Shown one piece after another: positions 1 through 8,548 of a DNA stretch of 58,712 bases. This DNA comes from Nocardia salmonicida NBRC 13393 (GTDB lineage: Bacteria; Actinomycetota; Actinomycetes; Mycobacteriales; Mycobacteriaceae): NCBI RefSeq assembly GCF_001613085.1, contig NZ_BDBR01000057.1, forward strand, positions 1 through 58,712, written 5' to 3'. A model generated the notes under the pieces. The model saw nothing but the letters and a program-made list of their open reading frames with translations. It made no database searches and had not been told where the DNA came from. The translations under genes were made by a program, and so were the position numbers. Numbering within the stretch: position 1 is the stretch's first letter; every line of letters begins with the position of its first letter.

Positions 1-2
1 CC

Positions 3-680
3 GGCGGCGGAAACGGCTCGGGCGGCGGCAGCGGCTCCGGTGGAACAGGTTCCGGCGGCGGAAGCGGCTCCAACGGATCAGGTTCCGGCGGCGGCCAAGG
101 ATCAGGCGGCGGCAGCAAGGGCAGCGGTAAGAAAGAGGACGACAAGAAGGACGAGAAGAAGAGCGGCGGTACCGGCACGTCGACCGGCAGCCCCGGGCAG
201 GCAAGCGGACCGACCGGTCCGGCGACCGGGGCGAGCGGTTCCGCTGGGTCGAGTGGTGGAAGCGGCTCGACCGGAGCCGATCTACTCAGCTTGTTCTCCG
301 AAGTCCTGCAACTTATCTCGTCTGGTCTGCCAAGTCTGGTCCAGCTGGGCAATCAGCTGATCGCCCAGCTCGGCCCTGGTCTGCAAGCCCTGGCCAAGGC
401 CGTCGAGAACGGCTCGATGACGGTGAAGGACGCGATCGCGGCCGCCGCCGAACAGATCGGCGAGGATATCGGCGAGCTCGAGCTCGCCCTGCTTCCGCCG
501 GGCGCGACCGGTCCGATTCCGGTGCTGGAACCGATGATTCGAGCGTTGCTTCCCGAGGGTGATCGAGGCGCGGGCGCGCCGGTCGAGCCGGTGTTCACCA
601 CCGCTCAACTGCGCACCGAGGCCGAGCCGAGGTCGAGCGTTCCCCTCGGGCGCCAGGTCACTGTGGAGGAACAGCGTTGA
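3..680 (+). CDS. Gly/Ser-rich ESX-associated protein, C-terminal part (5' end outside window)
   Basis: The reading frame is open from the left edge, so the N-terminus is missing and only 225 residues are visible. The first half is a low-complexity Gly/Ser linker with a short Lys/Asp/Glu-rich charged block (about 110-165) and then a Pro/Thr/Gly/Ser stretch. From about 280 a hydrophobic, probably helical segment follows, then a Pro-rich tail. The stop TGA overlaps the ATG of the next gene by one base, so translation is probably coupled to the EspG-type chaperone downstream. A disordered Gly-rich region in front of an EspG gene also occurs in the 2301-3926 gene, so I infer another PPE-like or Esp-like ESX substrate. 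Family assignment is not possible from this part alone. Confidence 0.6.
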   Translation, partial: GGGNGSGGGSGSGGTGSGGGSGSNGSGSGGGQGSGGGSKGSGKKEDDKKDEKKSGGTGTSTGSPGQASGPTGPATGASGSAGSSGGSGSTGADLLSLFSEVLQLISSGLPSLVQLGNQLIAQLGPGLQALAKAVENGSMTVKDAIAAAAEQIGEDIGELELALLPPGATGPIPVLEPMIRALLPEGDRGAGAPVEPVFTTAQLRTEAEPRSSVPLGRQVTVEEQR

Positions 681-1504
681 TGGAAAAGACATGGCACCTC
701 ACCGGCCTCGAGTACCGCGTCTTGCGACAGCGATTGCTCGATCGAAACACGAACTGGCCCTTCATCTTCCGATCGGAAGTTCGACGCGCCTACGAGTACG
801 AGTTCGTCAAGGCGCGGGTGTGGGGCGAGCTGCGGGCCAACTGGGACCCCGCGCTCGCCGAGGTGCTGACCAAGGCTCTCACCGCCGACGTGCGAATCGC
901 TGTGCTCGGTCGCGACAAGCGCGATCCAGCGGACTTCAGCGGGAACATCACGGTGACGGCCAAGCGTTTCGGTGATCGGGCCCTGGTGATGCAAGGGTTT
1001 CACACAACTACCCGCGACAGTCACGACCAGCTCGTCTTGACCGAATGCGACGCGAGCGCCCTCACCGCACTGCTGGTGGCCGAGCTGCCTGATGTGGCGG
1101 CAGGCAGTCGGGGTCGCGTCGTGCTGCCGAGTCACGACAGCGCGGCCGAGTTCGACCATTGGCACGGGCGAAGCACCCTCTACGACGAGGGCGACGGCGA
1201 CCACGAAGTGCGCGGTCGTGACTGGCAGCGCGCCCCCAAGGCGACGGTCGGCCGGATTCTGATCACGCACGGACACTCCGCGTTCGGGCCGCGTGGTCAG
1301 GTGAGGAAGGCGGTGTTCTGGGAGGACCACGTCGATGACGGTCGATATCTGATCGATATCGGTCCGCCGGTAGCCGCCATCGGCACCGATGCCGCCGGGC
1401 TGGCCAAGGCGATCGATCGGCAGATCGGTGAAGTGCTGTTGGTGCGTGGCGATGAGGCGCGCACCGGGTTCGTCCGGGGGAGCGTGTATGACGACGGGGA
1501 GTGA
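680..1504 (+). CDS. espG: EspG-family ESX secretion-associated chaperone (copy 1)
   Basis: A 274-aa protein opening with TWHLTGLEYRVL, the typical start of EspG-like proteins, and of the usual length for the family. EspG proteins are cytosolic chaperones that bind the tip of PE/PPE-type heterodimers and keep them soluble until export by the ESX machine (family knowledge). The start ATG at 680 overlaps the stop of the upstream substrate-like gene, and its own last codons overlap the next gene (1488), so the three are very likely one translationally coupled unit. A TTG one codon upstream is a less likely start. The C-terminal part contains the FGPRGQ..K..FWEDHVDDGRY type segment that is also seen, diverged, in the EspG copy at 3923. 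Assignment is by overall pattern; substrate specificity is inferred from adjacency. Confidence 0.8.
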   Translation: MEKTWHLTGLEYRVLRQRLLDRNTNWPFIFRSEVRRAYEYEFVKARVWGELRANWDPALAEVLTKALTADVRIAVLGRDKRDPADFSGNITVTAKRFGDRALVMQGFHTTTRDSHDQLVLTECDASALTALLVAELPDVAAGSRGRVVLPSHDSAAEFDHWHGRSTLYDEGDGDHEVRGRDWQRAPKATVGRILITHGHSAFGPRGQVRKAVFWEDHVDDGRYLIDIGPPVAAIGTDAAGLAKAIDRQIGEVLLVRGDEARTGFVRGSVYDDGE

Positions 1505-2267
1505 GCGCGGCGCGGCCGGTGACCGGCTGCGGGGTGAGGCCGCGCAGGTGCTCGACGAGGTGATGGAGCTGATCAGTGGCATCGCGGCCGCCCAAATCCA
1601 CCAGCGGCAGTTGACCGCGACGGTGTCGGTTGAGGGTGAGCGGATCACCGTCGTCGCCGACGCGTCGGGCGCGGTCGATCGGATCGAATTCGCCGACGAC
1701 ATCGACGAATTGAGCTACGGCCAACTGGCAAGGTCTACGCTGCGCGCTGCTCAGCAGGCCGCCGAGCAGGTCCGCGCCCGAGCCGATGAGCTGCTCGCGC
1801 CACTGCGCTCGCTGCACGCGCGCCTGCCCAAGCTCAGTGATCTGGTCGACTGGCTGCCACCGCAGGACGAACTGCCATCGCCGCCGCGAGCCTCGCTCAC
1901 CCCACTCGATGAGCGCGGTCCGCGCCCGGACCCCGTGCCCGGTCTCGACCCGGAGACGGTGGAACTCATCGAGCTGCAACAGCAACGCGCTCTGCTCCAC
2001 GCGGTCGGCGCGGCGCAGGGTGGCCGGGTGACGGTCGCGGTCAACGCCGACGGGGTGATGATCGACCTGCGCCTGTCCGGCAATGTCGGCGATCTCGACT
2101 ACGACGAGCTCGCCGAGGTGATCGTCGAGTGCTCACGCGTCGCGGTCGCCGCGGTCGCGCGCAAGGTCGCCGCGCTATACGGCACCGGCCGCGATGACCG
2201 GCCGCACTACGAAGGGCCGGCCGCGATGGTGGCCGAGCTGAATCTGTTCCGGGACCAACTGCGCTGA
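1488..2267 (+). CDS. Tandem (fused) YbaB/EbfC-domain protein, EspL-like
   Basis: A 259-aa protein. I chose the ATG at 1488, which overlaps the end of espG by 17 bases, because upstream codons in this frame read as espG shadow. It carries two YbaB/EbfC-like domains in tandem. The first (about residues 10-100) has the strand pattern around ITVVADASGAVDRIEF followed by a long helix; the second (about 170-255) is built around GRVTVAVNADGVMIDLRL. An acidic/Pro-rich linker of about 60 residues separates them. YbaB/EbfC proteins bind DNA or act as small dimeric partners; the ESX version is EspL, which stabilises Esp substrates in mycobacteria. Two separate small genes at 14475 and 14963 in this window resemble the two halves. 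Confidence 0.75.
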   Translation: MTTGSERGAAGDRLRGEAAQVLDEVMELISGIAAAQIHQRQLTATVSVEGERITVVADASGAVDRIEFADDIDELSYGQLARSTLRAAQQAAEQVRARADELLAPLRSLHARLPKLSDLVDWLPPQDELPSPPRASLTPLDERGPRPDPVPGLDPETVELIELQQQRALLHAVGAAQGGRVTVAVNADGVMIDLRLSGNVGDLDYDELAEVIVECSRVAVAAVARKVAALYGTGRDDRPHYEGPAAMVAELNLFRDQLR

Positions 2268-2300
2268 GGCGCGAAGTTTCTCACCAACACGGGAGTGGCA

Positions 2301-3926
2301 ATGGCAGCTGACGAGAACGGTCCCGGCGGATCACTGTGGACCGACCTGCCGAAGGCGGCGGGTAACGGCCTGTTGCTGCTGGAACCGGGGGCCGCGCAGC
2401 GGGCCGCCACCCATGTCGAGACCATGCTCGAACTCGTCGTCGGCGCGCAGGACTGGATTCATCAGAACGTCGGCGTCGCGAGTCCGCCGGTGGCGGCGAG
2501 TGTTTCGGGTCAGTTGATGTGGACGATCTTCAACGTGAAGTTCGGCACCCAGCTTCTCGATCGAGTGAACAGCCACCGCGACATTCTCACCGTGATGGGA
2601 GAGACCTTCGTCGCCGCCGGCCAGAAGTATCAGCGCACCGAGCACGACTCGGAGGTCAGCTTCGACGAGATCTCCTTCGATGAGCCCAAAGGCACACTGC
2701 CAACAGGTGTCCCGCCCGTACTGACGGTGCCGAACGCGCCGACCGCGCCATTGCTGGGCACCGAATACGACGCTTTCAGCTTCGGTCCTGAGCTCGGCGC
2801 GCAACTGAGCTGGGAGACGCTGTGGGTGGTCTGCAACGGGATCGACGCGCCCGCCGTCGCGGCCGCCGCAAGCGTGTGGTCTTGGCTTGCCACGCATTTG
2901 GACACCGGCTTCACGACCCTGCGGACCAGCATCAACTCGGTGTCGGACCAGTGGAAAGGCGCGGGCGCGGAGCGGGCGATCGCCGCGACCGATCACTACG
3001 TCACCGTCTCCCAACAACTGACAAAGGATATGGGGCTGATGAGCGACGCGCTGCTTTTCACTTCGGGCTGGCTGCAACAGACCAAGACCAACGCCATGCC
3101 GCCGACCCCGCAGCCGCCGCCGGGGACGAGCATCACCGCGCAAATGCTCAACAGCGTCAACCTGACGCGGTATCAGGAGAACTTCCAGACCTACTACTCC
3201 AACAACTACGTGACGACAACGACGCGCATCGTCAAGCTCCCGGTGCCGACCGCGATCAACCCGCCGCCCATCGAATCCTACGACCCGCCGGAGAACCTGC
3301 CGTCGAACGAGACGCACGAGGAGGACGGGAACGAGACCTCGTCCGGCGGCGGTGGTGGTGGTGGCACATCACCTGGTTCGGTGCGCGATGACACCCCGGT
3401 CGATCAACCGCAGCGCGAAGGCGGTGATGGTCCATCGGGCAATCCGTCGCCGCTGACCGGAGATACACCGGGGGAGGGCACGAGCCCGGAACTCACGACG
3501 CCGGAGTCGACACCGGGCCTGTCGGAGCTGCTGAACCAGGACCTGAATCCACTGAACACCCTGGCCACCAATGAGCCCGAGATGCCCATCGGCGCACCTC
3601 TTCTGACGAACCCGATCCTCCCACGCGGTGGAATGCCGGTGCTGAGCGGAGGCGGGGGACCGCGCGGCGGTGTGGTCGCCAAGCTGGGCAATATCGAGCC
3701 CAAGCTCTTTCCCCGGGCCGCTGCCATACCGGAGGCACGGTTCGCCGGTCGAGCGGGCCCGGCCGGCGGATACGGACCGGGCATGCCCTTCGGTGGGATG
3801 CCCGGCCGCACCGGCAATGGTGACGAGCGTGAGAAGAAGCGTGAGGAGTACCTGAACTCGACCGAGCACCTCGATGAGGCGCTCGGCGTGCCCGAGCGCA
3901 GTGTGCGGCCGGTGCTCGACCGATGA
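2301..3926 (+). CDS. PPE-like / Esp-type large ESX substrate with Pro/Gly-rich tail
   Basis: A 541-aa protein starting at ATG 2301, which has a GGGAG ribosome binding site at 2291-2295; a GTG at 2295 in the same frame is possible but sits on that site. Residues 1-270 are mostly helical and include a WKGAGAE segment resembling the W-x-G turn of ESX substrates. Residues 270 to the end are Pro/Gly/Thr-rich and probably disordered, with Asn-rich and poly-Gly stretches, ending in a charged helix. The stop overlaps the following espG by four bases (ATGA). Location before an EspG gene and the two-part architecture suggest an exported ESX substrate of the PPE/EspB type. I could not align it confidently with a named family, so the functional call is inference. 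Confidence 0.6.
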   Translation: MAADENGPGGSLWTDLPKAAGNGLLLLEPGAAQRAATHVETMLELVVGAQDWIHQNVGVASPPVAASVSGQLMWTIFNVKFGTQLLDRVNSHRDILTVMGETFVAAGQKYQRTEHDSEVSFDEISFDEPKGTLPTGVPPVLTVPNAPTAPLLGTEYDAFSFGPELGAQLSWETLWVVCNGIDAPAVAAAASVWSWLATHLDTGFTTLRTSINSVSDQWKGAGAERAIAATDHYVTVSQQLTKDMGLMSDALLFTSGWLQQTKTNAMPPTPQPPPGTSITAQMLNSVNLTRYQENFQTYYSNNYVTTTTRIVKLPVPTAINPPPIESYDPPENLPSNETHEEDGNETSSGGGGGGGTSPGSVRDDTPVDQPQREGGDGPSGNPSPLTGDTPGEGTSPELTTPESTPGLSELLNQDLNPLNTLATNEPEMPIGAPLLTNPILPRGGMPVLSGGGGPRGGVVAKLGNIEPKLFPRAAAIPEARFAGRAGPAGGYGPGMPFGGMPGRTGNGDEREKKREEYLNSTEHLDEALGVPERSVRPVLDR

Positions 3927-4708
3927 GCCGCACCTGGCACCTCACCGATGTCGAGCTGATCGCCGCGTGGGACTCGCTGTTCAAGGATCGATTGCCGCCT
4001 CCGTTGTTCGCGCTCTATCGCGGCGAGGACGCCGATGGTTGGCAGCGCCTGGCTGTCGCCGCGCTCGACGTGCTCGCCGAGACCGACGACGGCGCGCTGT
4101 ACGCCGCGCTGAACCGGGTCGCCAACGCGGACGTGGTCGTCACGGCGGAGGCCTTCGATCCACGCGATGCAGGCGATCCACTACGGCGGGTGCGCGTCAT
4201 CGCAGCGAGACAGGGCGAGGGCGCGACCCTGATCCAGCAACTGCCCGGTGAAACCATTTGGCACAGTGGTGGTTTCACGGTCAGCTCGGGGTCGGGCGCG
4301 CGGCTCGCCGCCGCCGTCGTCGGGGCGCTGCCGTTCTGCGCCGCCGGGCGCGGACCCCGGTTGGTACTGAGTACCGCCGGGCGGGCGTACGGCACCGACT
4401 CGCGCTGTCGGGCGTCGCGGGTCTACGACAACGAGCTGGATGGCGAGCGGGCGAGCGCGACCTGGCTGAGTCAACCGGTCGAGTGCCTCGGCATGATCGA
4501 AACCCGGCTCGGCGCGTCGATTTTCGGTCCGCGCGGGGTGCGTCCCTATCGGATCGACTGGCGGGATCTGGTCGGCGACGGACGCTACGCGATCCTGACC
4601 GACGACGAGCAGATCGCGACCCCGGTCGACCGCGCGCACCTGGCCGAGTTGATCGGCGCCGATATCGCGACGGTCGACCAGACATTGGAGGACGAACGCT
4701 ATGTATGA
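3923..4708 (+). CDS. espG: EspG-family ESX secretion-associated chaperone (copy 2)
   Basis: A 261-aa protein beginning MSRTWHLTDVELIAAWDSL, the classical EspG start (the W-x-L-T-D-x-E pattern), and ending in the family's C-terminal region with FGPRGVRPYRIDWRDLVGDGRY. The start ATG overlaps the stop of the upstream PPE-like gene (3923-3926), and its end overlaps the next gene (4701) by eight bases. It is diverged from copy 1 (680) and copy 3 (8545), so the three probably serve different substrates rather than being recent duplicates. Predicted cytosolic chaperone for the PPE-like protein encoded immediately upstream. Confidence 0.85.
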   Translation: MSRTWHLTDVELIAAWDSLFKDRLPPPLFALYRGEDADGWQRLAVAALDVLAETDDGALYAALNRVANADVVVTAEAFDPRDAGDPLRRVRVIAARQGEGATLIQQLPGETIWHSGGFTVSSGSGARLAAAVVGALPFCAAGRGPRLVLSTAGRAYGTDSRCRASRVYDNELDGERASATWLSQPVECLGMIETRLGASIFGPRGVRPYRIDWRDLVGDGRYAILTDDEQIATPVDRAHLAELIGADIATVDQTLEDERYV

Positions 4709-5180
4709 CCGCGACATCGAACCGGATGCCTGGGACGCGGGGCTGCCCTTCGACGGATTCGCCACCGGCGATCCGGAGCCGCCGGCTACCGGCCCGGACT
4801 CGGCCGGTCCTGCGGGCGAGACCGTCGAAGGTGAGTTCGCCGAAGGTCGGTTCGCCGCCTACACCGTCGATGAGGCGGCACTGCGTGGCGGCGCGATCAC
4901 GGTGCGTACCACCGACTCCGGCCTACCACTCGCGGTACGGGTGAACGCCGACCAGCTCCGGCGCAGCCCCGCCGACCTCGCCGCCGACCTGCTTGTGCTG
5001 TGTCGTCAGGCCGCCGACCGCGCGGGCCTGCGGCGGCGGGCCTACCTGGCCGACCTCGGCGTACCGCCGGACGCGCTCGACCTGCTCGGACTTCCGGTCC
5101 TGGCGCAGGTCGAGCAAGCCGAACTCGGCTTTGAGGCCGACCACGACTATGAGCCGCGCAGCTGGCTGGATCGGGCATAG
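4701..5180 (+). CDS. EspH/EspD-like (DUF2694-type) ESX accessory protein
   Basis: A 159-aa acidic protein. About 50 residues of Asp/Pro/Gly-rich N-terminus precede a compact domain of the pattern Y-T-V-x-x-x-A-L-x-G-G-A-I-T-V, then a helix, then a tail ending YEPRSWLDRA. The disordered acidic N-terminus, the YbaB-like strand/helix core and the Tyr-Glu-Pro-Arg-Ser-Trp-Leu end agree with what I remember of mycobacterial EspH/EspD proteins, which stabilise Esp substrates in the cytosol. It overlaps espG upstream and lies five bases before a YbaB-like gene. The assignment rests on remembered family features, not on a search. Confidence 0.55.
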   Translation: MYDRDIEPDAWDAGLPFDGFATGDPEPPATGPDSAGPAGETVEGEFAEGRFAAYTVDEAALRGGAITVRTTDSGLPLAVRVNADQLRRSPADLAADLLVLCRQAADRAGLRRRAYLADLGVPPDALDLLGLPVLAQVEQAELGFEADHDYEPRSWLDRA

Positions 5181-5185
5181 GACAG

Positions 5186-5485
5186 ATGTCGACTGATTTC
5201 GAGACACTGCACAAGACCGCGCGTGCCCGCCTCGACACCCTGCGTCGGCTCGATGACTCGCTCACCGCGCTGCGCGTCGCGCACACCGACGCGAGCGGCG
5301 CGATCACCGTCACCGTCGACGGCGGCGCGAAACTGCTCGATATCACACTCACGCAGGCGATTTCGGAGATGACTTCGGCCGAGTTCGAACGTGCTCTCGT
5401 CGAAACCGCCGCGCTCGCCGCGCGGCGAGCGCTCGCCGGACGCGCTGCGTTGGTCACCGAATTCAACGCCGAGATGAACGAATAA
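5186..5485 (+). CDS. YbaB/EbfC-family protein, EspL-like
   Basis: A 99-aa protein of a single YbaB/EbfC-like domain: an N-terminal helix, strands around GAITVTVDGGAKLLDITL, and a long Ala/Arg-rich C-terminal helix. The size matches stand-alone YbaB and EspL proteins. The start ATG is five bases after the stop of the EspH-like gene, which supports one operon. In mycobacteria EspL sits in the ESX-1 locus and supports stability of EspE/EspF-type substrates; a similar partner role is inferred here. Confidence 0.7.
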   Translation: MSTDFETLHKTARARLDTLRRLDDSLTALRVAHTDASGAITVTVDGGAKLLDITLTQAISEMTSAEFERALVETAALAARRALAGRAALVTEFNAEMNE

Positions 5486-5610
5486 CGCGCACGTGAACAG
5501 CTGGGTTCGCGCGATCCGAGCGGTTGCCGCCGACGTGTTTCTCACTAGATTTCCTGCTCGAACCCACTGTTTTCGAGTTCGCAGATCATCAGCCCGAGGA
5601 GGGTGCCGCG
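5486..5610 (+). promoter_or_regulatory. Short intergenic leader before the EspC-like gene
   Basis: This 125-base gap is the longest between genes inside the 1-10045 cluster. It contains a strong ribosome binding site (GAGGAGGGT, 5595-5603) eight bases upstream of the ATG at 5611 and a locally less GC-rich patch around 5535-5580 that could hold a promoter, but I see no convincing -35/-10 pair. The gap may mark the start of a sub-operon. Confidence 0.3.
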
Positions 5611-5928
5611 ATGAACGTAGTCCATGTGGAGCCGCAGACATTCCGTCAGTTCGGCGACCTGTCCGAAGCCGGCGCGGTGGCGCTCGCCGCTGCGGGAGTG
5701 GCCGACCAGGTCGCGGTAATCGCCGCCGCGGTACCGGTTTTCGGTCTGATCGGCCAGGAGTTCCTCACCAGCTTCGCCTTCGCCCAGGCCAACCACTTCA
5801 CCGCCGTCATCGACCTGGCGCAGACCCTTGCCGCCACCGGGCACACCGCGCACGCGGCCGCCGACGCCTACGAGACGAGCGAGCGGCACAGCGCCGAGTC
5901 GTTCACCCCGCTCGGTCGAGCGAAGTGA
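5611..5928 (+). CDS. espC: EspC-like small ESX-secreted protein
   Basis: A 105-aa helical-hairpin protein. The ATG at 5611 is preceded by GAGGAGGGT; longer versions from upstream codons lack a comparable site. The opening VEPQTFRQFGDLSEAGA and the Ala-rich helices follow the EspC family (Pfam EspC, PF10824). A YxxxE motif, YETSE at residues 87-91, lies in the C-terminal part where the general type VII export signal (YxxxD/E) is found. The stop overlaps the next gene by four bases (GTGA), an arrangement like mycobacterial espC next to its larger partner. Likely secreted through ESX as a co-dependent substrate. Confidence 0.7.
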   Translation: MNVVHVEPQTFRQFGDLSEAGAVALAAAGVADQVAVIAAAVPVFGLIGQEFLTSFAFAQANHFTAVIDLAQTLAATGHTAHAAADAYETSERHSAESFTPLGRAK

Positions 5929-7202
5929 CCTCCCCGCAAGCGGTACTCGCGGGGATCGGGTTGCCGAACTTGCCGCAACTGCCTGCCCTGCCGCCGCTGC
6001 CGGGGTTGCCGCCGCTGCCCGTGCTCGACCCCGCCGCGCTGATCAAGCCGGTGACCGATCTGTTCGGCGGCTTCGGTGACGGGAATCTGAACGGGACGGG
6101 CGCGGTGAGCCCGCAGGCAGTATTGCAGACCGTTGTCGACTCGGTGAGTACCGCGACGCAGCTGCTGTCGACGGGGCTGCAGCTGTTGCAGTCGATGGAA
6201 TCGGCTGGGGCGAAAGCCGCAGCCGGGGCCGCGACCGAGACCATGGCAACCTCGGCCACGATCTCGGATCAAGCCATGCGCGTCGACCTGACAACGGCAG
6301 CCGCCGCGGGCACCGTCGCGACGGGATATGCGCAAATGGCTATGGTGGCAACGCGATTCGCGATGACATCGGTCGCGCTCGGGCCGACGCTCGTCACCCC
6401 GCCCGGACAGGCGGCGCTGTTGGCGAGTGCGATCGAGGCGGGGTCCGAGGCGATGGCCATCACCGCCGAGACCAAAGCGCGACTGGTCGGGCATACGGCC
6501 GAGATGACCGAGGCGGGCAAGCCGGTGCCGGTCAAGAAGCCGAAGGTGCCCAAGGTGGCGAACAGTGCGCGCGCGGTGGCGACTACCGCCTCGCCCACGA
6601 CCGGAACGGTCAGTCGAGTTGCCTCGACCGCTGTGCCGGAACCACTGGGGGCGCAGACGACTTCGACAGCGGGCCAGGTCGACCTGCAGCAGGTGTTCAG
6701 CCAGCTCCAGCAGGTAGTTGCCCCGTTGCTTTCCCTCGTCGGGCAGGTCGGCACACAGGTGCTCCCACAGACCACATCCGGTACCGAGAAGCCGGCGGCG
6801 ACGACAACCCCGAAGAGCGATCTGACAACGGCTGCGGCACAGCCACTGTCGACCGCCACGTACGGTGCGGGGCCGGTGACGCCCGCCGCGACACCGCTCG
6901 GCGCGTGGCAGGTCGACGGGGTGCTCACGGGGCCGACTCTCGGCGGCGCCGGGGTTGCCCCGGGCGCCGCGGTGACTGTCGGTGAAGTGCTGCCGCCGCT
7001 GCTGCCCGGATCGGGAACCGGCGGGCTCGCAGGGCTCGATCGCGCCCGATCCGGCGGCTCGCATGAGGAGTTCGTCGACGCCCGCCACGTCGACGAACTG
7101 GTCGGCGGACCGCCCGCTGACGCCTCGACGCCGGTCATCGGCGTCACCCCGACCGGCGACGCCGCCGGGCAGACCAACGACGACATCAAGTTCAGCCTCT
7201 AG
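5925..7202 (+). CDS. Hydrophobic Ala/Pro-rich protein, candidate EspA/EspE-type ESX substrate
   Basis: A 425-aa protein starting at GTG 5925, which overlaps the EspC-like stop by four bases; the frame upstream of this is a shadow. The N-terminus has a Leu-Pro repeat region (roughly residues 10-35), then a long Ala/Thr/Met-rich helical portion (about 60-180), a short Lys/Pro motif near 200, and a Thr/Ala/Gly-rich, probably disordered second half ending NDDIKFSL. No signal peptide and no catalytic motif are visible. Coupling to an EspC-like gene suggests a co-secreted EspA- or EspE-like partner; sequence identity to those families is not evident by eye. Confidence 0.5.
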   Translation: MTSPQAVLAGIGLPNLPQLPALPPLPGLPPLPVLDPAALIKPVTDLFGGFGDGNLNGTGAVSPQAVLQTVVDSVSTATQLLSTGLQLLQSMESAGAKAAAGAATETMATSATISDQAMRVDLTTAAAAGTVATGYAQMAMVATRFAMTSVALGPTLVTPPGQAALLASAIEAGSEAMAITAETKARLVGHTAEMTEAGKPVPVKKPKVPKVANSARAVATTASPTTGTVSRVASTAVPEPLGAQTTSTAGQVDLQQVFSQLQQVVAPLLSLVGQVGTQVLPQTTSGTEKPAATTTPKSDLTTAAAQPLSTATYGAGPVTPAATPLGAWQVDGVLTGPTLGGAGVAPGAAVTVGEVLPPLLPGSGTGGLAGLDRARSGGSHEEFVDARHVDELVGGPPADASTPVIGVTPTGDAAGQTNDDIKFSL

Positions 7203-7213
7203 GAGGATTTTCC

Positions 7214-7519
7214 ATGAGCCGCATTGAAATCGATCACGAACTGGCCAGGACGGCCGCCGGCCGACTCGACCAGCTGGCCGACGGCCTCGAGGGCAGTCTG
7301 CGCCTGCGGACCACGTCGCTGAGCCCGGTCGCCGCCGCGCTCGACCCGGTCTCGCGGACAACCGCGCAGACCATCGGCACGGTCGGTGACTCGTTCCAGC
7401 AGTCTTACGCGGGCGGGATCGACCAACTGCGACAGGTCGCTGCCAACCTGCGGGCGCACGCCGACTTGGTCGAGAGCACCGAGAACGATGGCGGCGATCT
7501 CTTCCGGTCGCTGATGTAA
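7214..7519 (+). CDS. PE-like ESX partner protein
   Basis: A 101-aa helical protein with a near-perfect AGGAGG ribosome binding site (7201-7206) seven bases before the ATG. Size, lack of Cys and the two-helix pattern match PE-type or WXG100-like partners. Its stop is directly abutted by the ATG of the PPE-like gene (TAAATG, zero spacing), the classic PE-PPE gene pair. There is no Pro-Glu at the canonical place and no clear C-terminal YxxxD/E, so the PE name rests on context and size. It probably forms a heterodimer with the 7520 product, recognised by the EspG at 8545. Confidence 0.55.
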   Translation: MSRIEIDHELARTAAGRLDQLADGLEGSLRLRTTSLSPVAAALDPVSRTTAQTIGTVGDSFQQSYAGGIDQLRQVAANLRAHADLVESTENDGGDLFRSLM

Positions 7520-8548
7520 ATGCTCGAGCCGCCGCAAGCCGGGTTCACCGGCACGATGTGGAATGCCGTTCCGCCGCAGCAACTCGCGACCGAGCTGGGC
7601 ACCGGGCCCGGCCCCGGGCCGATGGCCGAGGCGGGTGTGGCATATTCCGCGCTCGCGCTCGGCCTCGCCGGGGCAGGCACCGAGTACCGCGCGTTGCTGA
7701 CCATGATCGGCACCGCGTGGGCCTCGGAGTCCAACGGTGACGGGCTCGCCCAATTGGCGCTGCTCGCTGACTGGTTCGACGACATCACCGCGGCGGCGAC
7801 CGAGAACGCGGCCGTCGCGGCCGAACAGGCGGTGTCCTATGAGATCGCGCACCTCGCTATGCCGCACCTCGGCGAGCTGACCGCCGCGATCGACGCCGCG
7901 AAGGAACTGGTGAGCGGGACGTTGCTCGGCGCCCCGCTGGCCGGGATGCTCGATCAGGCCGAGCACCAGGTCGACGAGCTCGGCGACCTCGCGGCGAGGG
8001 TGATGGCCACCTATGAGTCCGCGAGCACCCAACTCGCCACCCCGTGGGAGCAGGATCCCGCGCCCATGGTCTCGGCGGCGGCCGCGCTGCTCGCCGAGCA
8101 GGCGTTCGCCCGGCCATCCGACTCGCCGCAAACACCCGAACCGAAGACCGCGACGGTCGCACCGGAAACCTTGACCGGCTCGGTGCCAACCATCGACCTG
8201 TCGAACCTGCACCTGCCTGCCCCGACTCCGACGGTCGCGGTCGGGCCCGAAACGCTGGTCATGACCCCGGTCGTTTCCCCGCCCGCGCCGATCACGACAA
8301 CCGTAGCGCCACAGCTGGGTTCGGCGATATCTGCGGCGTCCGGCGTCCCGCCGCTGGTCGCGCCGCCGACCACACCGGCGGCGACCTCGTCGACGACCCC
8401 GTTCGCGAGCGGGCAACGGGCGAGCGCGGCCGAAGCCGAGGAATCGGCCAACTACAGCATGGTCGAAGCCGGTTTCGCCACCGCGCCCGCCGTGCTCGGT
8501 GGCGTGCGCGCGGCGGCTGGTTCGGGCGATGGTGCGGGTGCCGCATGA
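7520..8548 (+). CDS. PPE-family protein
   Basis: A 342-aa protein. The first ~180 residues follow the PPE layout: a VPPQQL motif near residue 18 (in place of Pro-Pro-Glu), then GPGPGPMAEAG matching the usual Gly-Pro-Gly-x-Gly-Pro-Met segment, followed by long Ala-rich helices with a Trp at the helical turn (AWASES) and an Ala-Tyr-Glu type helix (about 110-120). The remaining ~160 residues are Pro/Thr/Ala-rich, probably disordered. It abuts the PE-like gene and overlaps the following espG by four bases (ATGA), so partner, substrate and chaperone are encoded consecutively. Predicted ESX-exported or surface protein. Confidence 0.75.
   Translation: MLEPPQAGFTGTMWNAVPPQQLATELGTGPGPGPMAEAGVAYSALALGLAGAGTEYRALLTMIGTAWASESNGDGLAQLALLADWFDDITAAATENAAVAAEQAVSYEIAHLAMPHLGELTAAIDAAKELVSGTLLGAPLAGMLDQAEHQVDELGDLAARVMATYESASTQLATPWEQDPAPMVSAAAALLAEQAFARPSDSPQTPEPKTATVAPETLTGSVPTIDLSNLHLPAPTPTVAVGPETLVMTPVVSPPAPITTTVAPQLGSAISAASGVPPLVAPPTTPAATSSTTPFASGQRASAAEAEESANYSMVEAGFATAPAVLGGVRAAAGSGDGAGAA

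Noticed and set aside
605..1702. Long minus-strand open frame
   Set aside because: It lies antisense to the EspG and YbaB-like genes, which have clear family motifs and coupled starts.
5868..7361. Long minus-strand open frame
   Set aside because: Arg/Gly-rich shadow of the GC-rich plus-strand genes, without motifs or a ribosome site.
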